Assembly: GCA_900319255.1 (NCBI GenBank)
Contig: ONNU01000229.1
Location: forward strand, 1 to 11,598
Source of the DNA: an uncultured Eubacteriales bacterium
GTDB lineage: Bacteria; Bacillota; Clostridia; Oscillospirales; Acutalibacteraceae
Direction: 5' to 3'
Length of the DNA stretch: 11,598 bases
The first letter of the stretch is position 1; each line of letters opens with the position of its first letter. This document shows positions 1 through 6,238 of the stretch, piece by piece. Below the pieces are notes generated by a model. The model was not told the origin of the DNA. It saw nothing but the letters and a program-made list of their open reading frames with translations, and made no database searches. The position numbers and the translations under genes were made by a program.

Positions 1-34
1 AAATTTATAAAAACAATAATCTGCGCCAGTGCTA

Positions 35-63
35 TTGCAAATCTTTTCAATATGTTGTATAAT
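35..63 (+). promoter_or_regulatory. Sigma-A-type promoter of the secreted multidomain protein
   Basis: A -35 hexamer TTGCAA (35-40) and a perfect -10 hexamer TATAAT (58-63) are separated by exactly 17 bp. Transcription should start near 70, giving a leader of about 64 nt before the ATG at 134. That leader contains the ATGTT/AACAT repeats described separately. The match to the housekeeping consensus suggests substantial constitutive expression unless the leader repeats act as an operator. Confidence 0.8.
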
Positions 64-71
64 ATTAGTGT

Positions 72-101
72 ATGTTGAACATATGATGTTCCGGGCAACA
101 T
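72..101 (+). promoter_or_regulatory. ATGTT/AACAT inverted repeats in the leader
   Basis: ATGTTGAACAT (72-82) is an interrupted palindrome. A second ATGTT (86-90) pairs with AACAT (97-101), and ATGTTG (72-77) can alternatively pair with CAACAT (96-101). The set lies just after the predicted transcription start and upstream of the AGGAG ribosome binding site (121-125). It could be an operator or a small switchable leader structure. The repeats are short, so chance is possible. Confidence 0.35.
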
Positions 102-133
102 GAAAAAGTCAAAAAAAGATAGGAGTGTGTGCT

Positions 134-3100
134 ATGAAACGCAAATTATTGTTCAAGCGGGCAGCGGCATTGCTGCTCAGTTCAACACTGGTTGTCTCTG
201 TTCCTCTGACAGCGGGGGCTGTGACGGTTACGGATGACGGTGACTATGAGATAGTATTTAATAATTATGGCGGTACTATTGACGGTTCATCTGATTCCAA
301 GACTGTCAGCTTTAAATTCGACAGCGATAACGAGGTAGTGGATCTTACTGATCTTGTGGGAACCAATGTCAGAGACGGTTATTATGCCTTTAAGGGCTGG
401 ATGATCAACGGTGAAACTGTGACCACCGTTACAAAGGATGACTTTAACGGCGACTATTCTCTCAACGCATATGCATCCTTTGACAGATGGGATGTCTATG
501 ACAAAAGTAAGGTGTATATCGAATTTGACTGCGGAGTCGGCGGCGAGCTTGCTGATTACGGAAATTATGTTGAATTCCCCCGGGCGCAGTTTACCGAATT
601 CACCCTGCCTATCCCGGAGACCTATGACGGTATAGAATTCCTGGGATGGCTTGAGGGCGGTTATTATGCCCATGACTCAGGAAATGTCAGAGAGCATTAT
701 GTTACCGTGACCGCAGATGATTTCAGCGGCAATAAATATGTTATTGATTTGAATGCCTGCTATAAAAAGCTTGCAACCGAAGAGGATACTACAAGAGTGC
801 TTACCCTTGACGCCAACGGCGGTACAATTGACGGTCTGCCCAGAGAAAGCATAGTCAACTGTACTGACTATATCGGAAATCCTCAGGACTTTTCCCTGAT
901 GGTACCCGTAAACAGTAATCCGGAGCTTCGCTTCGTGGGCTGGAATACCGAGCAGGACGGCTCAGGTTATTTTGTCACCCATACCGGCTTCAAGGATCAT
1001 GAAATGGATGGTGAAGATGATCCCGGCTGGTGTGATCTCTATAAATATTTCGGTGATGAAAATGAGAACGCCACGGTTTACGCTGTCTGGGCAAAGGATC
1101 CCGTAAAGCCCGAGACCGATTCCGAGATGGATAAGTCCATAGCTGAAAAGGCAGTTGAAGAGCTGAATAAGTACCGCAACGGGAAATATTCAGTTTTCGA
1201 TGATAATGAGGAAGAAACTGCCGATCTTATTCTTGATGCATTTGACGAGGGCAAGAATGTCACCCTGGGCTTTGTGATGGAAAAGGATTTTTCTGAAAGC
1301 GCAATGAAGAATAAGGAGGATCTCAGCATAAACCGGAATATCCTCAGCGGCGATGTGATGGATGACCCCTATAAGATCTTTATTTCTGTCAAGGCTGACG
1401 GACAGGAGATCGGAAGAGTAAAGCATATGGGTATGTTCATAGATAAGATACTTATTCCCATACCCGACGGAATGTTCCAGCCGAACAGCCGCGATGTTGA
1501 GAGCGCTCGTCTTTTCAGGCTCAATAGAAATTCATCCGGCTATCTTTCCACATATTATTATGAGGAAGAGATAGAAAACGGCAATTTTGTATTCAGTCTG
1601 AGCAAGTACAATGATACCGAGGCTGATAACTTCATCCTTGTGGGACGTTCCGAAATGAACATTCTTCCCTATGACAGCAGCTCCGAGCAGGATGCAACTG
1701 TTGCAAAGAACATTTCCTACTACGGAACCATGTACAGAGCAGACCCCAGCTCTGTACAGTATGAGAGTGATGCCACTAAAGAAACCCTCGCTAAGGTTGT
1801 TGATGCATACAACAGCGGAAAGAATGTTTACGGCAGATTTGTATTTGAAGAGGTACAGCCTTCGGAGGAATACAAGAATCAGATCATCGAAAGCTGCAAA
1901 CAGACTTCAGATCTTAAGGATTTCACGCCCCTCCGCTATTACAAAATTGCGCAGTACGCATATTCGGGTAATACTCTGCTTGGGGCTTTACCCTCTGCAA
2001 ACAATAGTGTAGATTATTCATACACTGTCAGCGAGGTACCGACTCTTCCGGAGCCTGATCCCAGATATTCAAGAGATTTTATTATGCGCGCAACAATTTA
2101 TGATGAAGAAGACGACTACTATTCATCTTATAACGATTATCCGGCAGTCAGTGAAGACGGACTGGTCGAGGGTAATTACTACGGAAGTGAGGCGGATATC
2201 TTTGCCTTTGGCTATTATCCCACTGGTGATTATCATGTCAGCTTCGAATTCAACGATGGAATGTGTTCCTTCAATGGACAGCCTTTTACAAACAACACAC
2301 CTTCATATTCTTTCAATTTCCTGTCAGAAGATGAAGATCTGGGCATAGCTGATTTCTTCGGCATGACCACAGCTGCGGATCTTCTCAGACCCTACAGAAC
2401 CTTCCAGGGCTGGCAGAAGAGAGTTTATGACTCCGGTTATGTATACACCGATATCACATCTGTGAACAAGGAAGCATTCGGCAACAGTACTTATATAACT
2501 GTTGTTCCGAAATTTGATGAGACCATCCCACATAACACAGGAAAGTATTATATCACCCTCAGAACAAGATCTGGCGAGATACAGAACCTTCCCGACCTGG
2601 GCGGCAAGATCACATGGAATACCTATAACGGCTACGGCTATGACGGTATGGAAAAATGGAATTATTATGTGGGAGTTGTAAACAGCAGCGATTTCACATC
2701 ACTGACACTCCCCGCTCCCACAAGCGATCATCTTGAATTCCTTGGCTGGAACAGTGTATTTGATCCCGAATCAGGAACAGTACAGTCCCATTCAGCTACA
2801 CTGACAGCAGCTGATTTCAGCGAAAGTGATGCCATTGATCTTCAGGCAGAATTCACCTATCCCAAAAAAGCAGATGAGGAAATGAGGAGGGTTGCCATTC
2901 TTGACTGCAACGGCGGTACAATAAACGGTCAGGAGATCGCATATTATCACAGCGCAGCCGATACATGGGCAAAGAGCTACAGCATGAACCTTATCGTTCC
3001 CGAGAGACCCGGGTATAAATTCAAAAGCTGGAATACAAAGGCAGACGGCACCGGAGTTACCGTGGATCAGACAGGTTATTATTCAGTGAATATCTTCTCA

Positions 3101-4552
3101 TTATATTATAATCCTGTTATCTGTGATGAAAACTATAATGTATACCTTTACGCCCAGTGGGAATTCACCGGAACACCCGTAAGCAGCGTTACACTCAATA
3201 AGACAAGCGCATCTCTTGAGATCGGCTCAACACTTACACTTACAGCTACACTCCTTCCCGAGGATGCCCAGAACAAGACCCTGACATGGACAAGCTCCAA
3301 CGCAGCGGTCGCAACAGTTGACAACGGCAAGGTAACAGCAGTGGGCAACGGCACAGCAGTTATCACCGCAAAGGCAGTGGGCGGAGCAAAAGCAGAATGT
3401 ACCATCAAGGTCAATACACTGCTCAATAAGTCCACAGTCAGCGCAGATGAAGTGGAATTCGGCAAGAGCGTTACCATCAACGGCAAGGCAGAAGCCGGCA
3501 CTTCTCCCTACACCTTTGCATATTATTACAGAAAAGTGGGCAACAGCACCTGGAAGACCATCGGCACAGCCTTCACTTCAACAACAAAGACCACATTCAA
3601 GGCTCCTGTTGCGGCTGAATATGAGATCAAGGTAACTGTAAAGGACAGCAAGAACAAGACCGCTGACAAGATCATGAAGGTCAATTTCTATCAGGTTCCC
3701 GAGCTTGAGAATACCTCCACAGTTGCATCAGAGTCAATAGATCTGGGCGATACCATAGTTATCAACGGATCCGCAGAAGGCGGCAAGCCACAGTATACCT
3801 TTGCATATTATTACAAGAGATCCGCAAATACAAAGTGGAATCAGATCACTGATTTTACCTCCTCAGCAAAAGCGACCTTCAAGCCGAAGGCAGCAGCTGA
3901 TTTTGATATCAAGGTCATTGCAAAGGACAGCGCAGGCACAACAGCGGAAAAGATCATTACCGTAACAGTAAACGATCTTTCTTTGAAAAACGAAGCGTAC
4001 ATCAATACCGAAAAAGCCCAGATCGGCGATGATATCAGAGTTACAGGCGGCGCAAAGAACGGCACAGGACCCTACAAGTTTGCATTCTACTTCAAGCGCA
4101 GTACAAACTCCAAGTGGAACAAGATGGGCACAGAATTCGGCACAGCGACCTATGCAACACTTGTACCAAAGGCTGCGGCTGATTATGATCTCAAGTGCGT
4201 TGTAAAGGACAGCACCGGAGCAACAGCAGAAAAGATATTCAAAGCAACGGTAGTTGAAAGCATGGAGCTTACAAACATTTCCCATATCAACACCGACACA
4301 CAGGTACCGGTAGGCAAGACAGTCACCATATCCGGCAGAACTGTAGGCGGCACAAAGCCCTGCACCTATGAGTTCTTCTTCAAGAGAACAGCCAACAGCA
4401 AGTGGAACAAGCTCAGCTACGGCAACGAAAAGGGCACCTATGCAAAATTCACTCCCACCTCAGCAGCAAGCTACGATCTCAAGGTCATAGCAACAGATTC
4501 CAAGGGAGCAAAGGCAAGCAAGGTCATCACTATCAATGCTGTGAATAGTTGA
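134..4552 (+). CDS. Secreted multidomain protein with InlB-B-like, Big2 and Ig-like repeats
   Basis: A 1472-residue exported protein of unknown function, probably surface-associated or secreted. I chose the ATG at 134 because AGGAG (121-125) lies 8 nt upstream; an in-frame GTG at 125 overlaps that site. Residues 1-29 form a signal peptide: basic MKRKLLFKR, a hydrophobic core, then Ala-Gly-Ala at 27-29. Next come three InlB-B (Listeria-Bacteroides repeat)-like units at about 38-116, 126-212 and 220-320, with GGTIDG, F-x-GW and VYAVWA-type motifs. An unrecognised module is present twice (340-504 and 523-695), followed by three more InlB-B-like units (700-794, 804-909, 918-1011). A Big2 domain (1015-1094; TLNKTSASL, ITAKAVGG) and four Ig-like tandem repeats (1097-1472) complete it. 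I see no catalytic domain, LPXTG sorting signal, dockerin or C-terminal membrane segment. Such modules usually mediate adhesion or spacing in cell-envelope proteins, so an adhesin-like role is an inference. Confidence 0.9.
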   Translation: MKRKLLFKRAAALLLSSTLVVSVPLTAGAVTVTDDGDYEIVFNNYGGTIDGSSDSKTVSFKFDSDNEVVDLTDLVGTNVRDGYYAFKGWMINGETVTTVTKDDFNGDYSLNAYASFDRWDVYDKSKVYIEFDCGVGGELADYGNYVEFPRAQFTEFTLPIPETYDGIEFLGWLEGGYYAHDSGNVREHYVTVTADDFSGNKYVIDLNACYKKLATEEDTTRVLTLDANGGTIDGLPRESIVNCTDYIGNPQDFSLMVPVNSNPELRFVGWNTEQDGSGYFVTHTGFKDHEMDGEDDPGWCDLYKYFGDENENATVYAVWAKDPVKPETDSEMDKSIAEKAVEELNKYRNGKYSVFDDNEEETADLILDAFDEGKNVTLGFVMEKDFSESAMKNKEDLSINRNILSGDVMDDPYKIFISVKADGQEIGRVKHMGMFIDKILIPIPDGMFQPNSRDVESARLFRLNRNSSGYLSTYYYEEEIENGNFVFSLSKYNDTEADNFILVGRSEMNILPYDSSSEQDATVAKNISYYGTMYRADPSSVQYESDATKETLAKVVDAYNSGKNVYGRFVFEEVQPSEEYKNQIIESCKQTSDLKDFTPLRYYKIAQYAYSGNTLLGALPSANNSVDYSYTVSEVPTLPEPDPRYSRDFIMRATIYDEEDDYYSSYNDYPAVSEDGLVEGNYYGSEADIFAFGYYPTGDYHVSFEFNDGMCSFNGQPFTNNTPSYSFNFLSEDEDLGIADFFGMTTAADLLRPYRTFQGWQKRVYDSGYVYTDITSVNKEAFGNSTYITVVPKFDETIPHNTGKYYITLRTRSGEIQNLPDLGGKITWNTYNGYGYDGMEKWNYYVGVVNSSDFTSLTLPAPTSDHLEFLGWNSVFDPESGTVQSHSATLTAADFSESDAIDLQAEFTYPKKADEEMRRVAILDCNGGTINGQEIAYYHSAADTWAKSYSMNLIVPERPGYKFKSWNTKADGTGVTVDQTGYYSVNIFSLYYNPVICDENYNVYLYAQWEFTGTPVSSVTLNKTSASLEIGSTLTLTATLLPEDAQNKTLTWTSSNAAVATVDNGKVTAVGNGTAVITAKAVGGAKAECTIKVNTLLNKSTVSADEVEFGKSVTINGKAEAGTSPYTFAYYYRKVGNSTWKTIGTAFTSTTKTTFKAPVAAEYEIKVTVKDSKNKTADKIMKVNFYQVPELENTSTVASESIDLGDTIVINGSAEGGKPQYTFAYYYKRSANTKWNQITDFTSSAKATFKPKAAADFDIKVIAKDSAGTTAEKIITVTVNDLSLKNEAYINTEKAQIGDDIRVTGGAKNGTGPYKFAFYFKRSTNSKWNKMGTEFGTATYATLVPKAAADYDLKCVVKDSTGATAEKIFKATVVESMELTNISHINTDTQVPVGKTVTISGRTVGGTKPCTYEFFFKRTANSKWNKLSYGNEKGTYAKFTPTSAASYDLKVIATDSKGAKASKVITINAVNS
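245..1093 (+). repeat. InlB-B-like triad A (coding)
   Basis: Three consecutive beta-rich units encode residues 38-320. Unit 1 has NYGGTIDG, FKGW and LNAYASF. Unit 2 has FTLPIPE, IEFLGW, VTADDFSG and DLNAC. Unit 3 has LDANGGTIDG, FVGWNTEQDGSG and VYAVW. Unit 3 is closest to the classical Listeria-Bacteroides repeat. Each unit has its best partner in triad B, in the same order, which points to duplication of the whole triad. Confidence 0.7.
1151..1645 (+). repeat. Unassigned module, copy X1 (coding)
   Basis: Residues about 340-504 between the two InlB-B triads. It aligns with copy X2 by shared landmarks in order: ADLILDAFDEGKNV versus LAKVVDAYNSGKNV, then GFVMEKDFSE versus RFVFEEVQPSE, then PYKIFISVKADGQ versus RYYKIAQYAYSGN, then SRDVESARLF versus SRDFIMRATI, and finally EADNFILVG versus EADIFAFGY. 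I do not recognise the fold. It is acidic and rich in Tyr and Asn, consistent with an extracellular domain. Confidence 0.55.
1700..2218 (+). repeat. Unassigned module, copy X2 (coding)
   Basis: Residues about 523-695, the second and strongly diverged copy of the module at 340-504. Order and spacing of the shared landmarks are kept, so this is an old internal duplication and not a low-complexity match. It starts with NISYYGTMY and ends where unit 4 of the InlB-B-like series begins. Confidence 0.55.
2231..3166 (+). repeat. InlB-B-like triad B (coding)
   Basis: Residues about 700-1011 repeat the triad A order. Unit 4 has FEFNDG and FQGW, like unit 1. Unit 5 has FTSLTLPAP, LEFLGWNS, TLTAADFSES and DLQAEF, like unit 2. 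Unit 6 has RRVAILDCNGGTING, FKSWNTKADGTG and VYLYAQW, like unit 3. The linkers before units 3 and 6 also match (ATEEDTTR versus ADEEMRR), which supports block duplication of three units together. Confidence 0.65.
3422..4549 (+). repeat. Four tandem Ig-like repeats (coding)
   Basis: Residues 1097-1472 consist of four consecutive copies of about 90-99 residues, starting near nucleotides 3422, 3701, 3971 and 4253. Each has the order G-x-x-(V/I)-x-(I/V)-x-G, then (Y/F)-(Y/F)-x-(K/R) with S-K-W-N or S-T-W-K, then A-(A/E)-(Y/F)-(D/E)-(I/L)-K, then a KDS-type turn and a final beta strand. The last copy ends at the stop codon, so the protein terminates in an Ig-like repeat with no visible anchor. Confidence 0.75.
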
Positions 4553-4595
4553 CAGATTATAGCTCAAAGCTCAAAACTGATTGATAAGAGCAGGA

Positions 4596-4636
4596 CTGCC
4601 CCTTCACCTACGCTTTTTGTGTAGGTGAAGGGGCAG
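4596..4636. repeat. Perfect 16-bp-stem hairpin after the secreted-protein gene
   Basis: CTGCCCCTTCACCTAC (4596-4611) and its exact complement GTAGGTGAAGGGGCAG (4621-4636) enclose a 9-nt loop. It starts 43 nt after the stop codon. Neither side carries the T-run of an intrinsic terminator, so a palindromic repeat or a 3'-end mRNA-protecting structure is at least as likely as a terminator. Confidence 0.7.
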
Positions 4637-4669
4637 AAACAATTAATAATATATAGTGAGTAATTGTTT

Positions 4670-4745
4670 TGAATTTGGAATTTAGTTAATATTTGAATTT
4701 GGAATTTAGTTAATATTTGAATTTGGAATTTGGAAAGTGGAATTA
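4670..4745 (+). repeat. Heptad array A1 with a 24-bp tandem repeat
   Basis: A 24-bp unit beginning GAATTTGGAATTTAG (4671-4694) is repeated exactly at 4695-4718 and partly from 4719. From 4718 the sequence runs in 7-bp steps: TGAATTT, GGAATTT, GGAAAGT, GGAATTA. The complementary strand opens a short repetitive reading frame here (SKFQIQILTKFQIQ), which is an artefact of the repeat and not a gene. Confidence 0.85.
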
Positions 4746-4817
4746 TATTGTTCATTAGTATTTATTCCCTGGATCAGCAAAGCTGACATATCCGTTGGCG
4801 CTGAAAAAGGGAATTTG

Positions 4818-4866
4818 CTGTTCCACTTTCATTACCTGAGCCATGCTTCATTGGCATTTCTACTTT
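4818..4866. repeat. Diverged direct repeat, copy 1
   Basis: Starts CTGTTCCACTTT and contains CCTGAGCCAT. It aligns without gaps to 5012-5060 at 39 of 49 positions by manual count. It includes the small hairpin ATGCTT-cat-TGGCAT (4843-4857). No reading frame runs through it. Confidence 0.7.
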
Positions 4867-4874
4867 GGTCAGTC

Positions 4875-4931
4875 AAAAGGGGAGAACCTTAAGAGGGGGG
4901 CGCAGCCCACCTCTTGTGGTTCTCCTCTTTT
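4875..4931. repeat. Two-part imperfect palindrome
   Basis: The outer arms AAAAGGGGAGAACC (4875-4888) and GGTTCTCCTCTTTT (4918-4931) pair with a single G-T wobble. The inner arms AAGAGGGGGG (4891-4900) and CCCACCTCTT (4906-4915) pair with one mismatch around CGCAG. Read on the + strand it ends in TTTT, so it could weakly terminate transcription, but it is longer than a usual terminator stem and lies among other palindromic repeats. Confidence 0.65.
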
Positions 4932-4934
4932 GTC

Positions 4935-4953
4935 GCAGCGGCAAAGCCGCTGC
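4935..4953. repeat. GCAGCGGC palindrome
   Basis: GCAGCGGC (4935-4942) and GCCGCTGC (4946-4953) form a perfect 8-bp stem around AAA, only 3 bp after the preceding long palindrome. It is much richer in GC than the surrounding DNA and resembles small dispersed palindromes of this bacterial group. Confidence 0.7.
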
Positions 4954-5011
4954 CCCGGAAGAAGTCAGCAAACAATAAAAGCCAGGGTATAAAGAATAAC
5001 TCCCGATTCCG

Positions 5012-5060
5012 CTGTTCCGCTTTATTGCCCTGAGCCATACTTCATAAGTATTTCTGCTTT
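5012..5060. repeat. Diverged direct repeat, copy 2
   Basis: Second copy of 4818-4866, exactly 194 bp downstream. It carries the matching hairpin ATACTT-cat-AAGTAT (5037-5051), here with six perfect pairs. At the third base pair copy 1 has G-C and this copy has A-T, so both sides changed and pairing was kept. Confidence 0.7.
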
Positions 5061-5157
5061 TGCAATCCCCTTTACTTAACCCCCGAGATATCCAGTCTTC
5101 ATCAGCTAAGAATTATTTCATTGCTAATCCGAAATAACTTTTCGGTGAATTCAAATT

Positions 5158-5244
5158 CTAATCACTAACCACTAATTCAATTCCACTTTCCACTTTCTAA
5201 ATTCCAAATTCCTTCTAACTCCTTAACTCCTGATTCCAGATTCC
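5158..5244 (-). repeat. Heptad array A2, inverted relative to A1
   Basis: From 5158 to 5213 eight 7-bp words follow without a break: CTAATCA, CTAACCA, CTAATTC, AATTCCA, CTTTCCA, CTTTCTA, AATTCCA, AATTCCT. Looser TTCC words continue to 5244. Read on the minus strand these are the GGAATTT/GGAAAGT words of A1, so A1 and A2 are inverted copies flanking the noncoding block between them. Confidence 0.85.
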
Positions 5245-5268
5245 TGGTTCATAAATGATTTCAGGGAG

Positions 5269-5307
5269 AAAAAAAGCGGCGGGCAAACACCCGCCGTGTA
5301 TTTTTTT
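5269..5307 (-). terminator. Intrinsic terminator of holB-ricT, possibly bidirectional
   Basis: CGGCGGG (5277-5283) and CCCGCCG (5290-5296) form a 7-bp GC stem with a 6-nt loop. On the minus strand it is followed by seven T (A-run at 5269-5275), 25 bp after the ricT stop codon. On the + strand seven T (5301-5307) follow four bases after the stem, so it may also stop read-through from the convergent gene. Confidence 0.85.
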
Positions 5308-5320
5308 GCAAAGCTGAATA

Positions 5321-6190
5321 TCAGTCTTTTTCCAGTTTTTTGAGCTTTTCGATTTCTGAGCGTTCGAGCTTGATCTGAGCGTCCCTGATGATCTTTACTT
5401 CCGAGACCTTGTATGTATGGGGAGCGGCATCGGGGGCTTTGTTCAGGGAAACGGTAAGAACGCCGGTGATAAGATTCACATCAATAACATTACCCTTTCC
5501 GTCGGGAGTATCAACGATAGCGCCGATCTTCGGGGTGGTCTTGAGGAGCTTTGAATAAACATCCTGCTCATATTTCAGACAGCACATAAGTCTGCCGCAG
5601 GTGCCGGAGATTTTTACGGGATTGAGGGACATACCCTGTTCCTTAGCCATTTTGATAGAAACGGGCTGGAATTCCCCGAGAAATGTATTGCAGCAGAAGG
5701 GCCTTCCGCAGATACCCAGACCGCCGAGCATTTTTGCTTCATCTCTTACGCCGATCTGCCTCAGCTCGATCCTTGTCCTGAACACATACGCCAGATCCTT
5801 GACCAGATCACGGAAATCAACTCTTCCGTCAGCGGTGAAATAAAAGAGGATCTTATTGTTGTCAAAGGTATATTCAACATTGACAAGCTTCATCTGCAGC
5901 TTATGCTGAGCGATCTTCTGTTCACATATAGCAAAGGCTTTCTTTTCCTTTTCACGGTTATCCTCTGCCACCTTCATATCCGCGACAGTCGCCTTGCGGA
6001 TAAGCTTTTTCAGCGGAACAGTCACCTGATCGTCACTCAGCTCCCTGTTGGCAAGAGCCACCTTTCCGCATTCTATACCTCTGCTTGTTTCAACGATAAC
6101 GCTGTCGCCAACATTCAGCTCCAGACCGTTGGGGTCAAAATAATAGACCTTTCCCACATCCTTGAATCTTACACCAATAACACAAGTCAT
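5321..6190 (-). CDS. ricT: PSP1-domain regulatory protein RicT (YaaT)
   Basis: A 289-residue cytoplasmic protein of the PSP1/RicT family. In Bacillus subtilis, RicT works with RicA and RicF as a complex that binds iron-sulfur clusters, associates with RNase Y and influences mRNA maturation, sporulation and biofilm formation. The sequence shows the family hallmark: EAKMLGGLGICGRPFCC (about 151-167) and ISGTCGRLMCC (about 194-204), with six cysteines at 161, 166, 167, 198, 203 and 204, around FQPVSIKMAKEQ. The N-terminal half (VIVETSRGIECGKV) and the charged helical C-terminus are also typical. The start has GGAGG on the minus strand (6197-6201), 6 nt upstream. The gene lies 48 bp downstream of holB, the same neighbourhood as in Bacillus, so co-transcription is likely. 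I saw no ricA or ricF here. Confidence 0.93.
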   Translation of the reverse strand: MTCVIGVRFKDVGKVYYFDPNGLELNVGDSVIVETSRGIECGKVALANRELSDDQVTVPLKKLIRKATVADMKVAEDNREKEKKAFAICEQKIAQHKLQMKLVNVEYTFDNNKILFYFTADGRVDFRDLVKDLAYVFRTRIELRQIGVRDEAKMLGGLGICGRPFCCNTFLGEFQPVSIKMAKEQGMSLNPVKISGTCGRLMCCLKYEQDVYSKLLKTTPKIGAIVDTPDGKGNVIDVNLITGVLTVSLNKAPDAAPHTYKVSEVKIIRDAQIKLERSEIEKLKKLEKD

Positions 6191-6238
6191 ATTTATCCTC
6201 CGATCAGTTTTGATTATTGTTTATAGCAAAAAAATTAT

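Noticed and set aside
125..133. In-frame GTG start 9 bp before the chosen ATG of the large gene
   Set aside because: The GTG overlaps the AGGAG ribosome binding site, which has proper 8-nt spacing only to the ATG at 134.
3841..4365. Minus-strand open frames under the Ig-like repeats
   Set aside because: They recur with the repeat period and mirror the coding strand; they are repeat artefacts.
4400..4552. Dockerin or sortase signal at the C-terminus of the secreted protein
   Set aside because: No paired calcium-loop (DxNxDG) segments and no LPXTG-hydrophobic-basic tail; the sequence is the fourth Ig-like repeat to its end.
4564..4755. Minus-strand 63-codon frame with repeated KFQIQIL
   Set aside because: It is the translation of the 24-bp tandem repeat and a hairpin; no ribosome binding site and no protein-like composition.
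5158..5244. CRISPR-like array
   Set aside because: Units are 7 bp with no spacers of regular length and no cas genes; these are simple heptad repeats.
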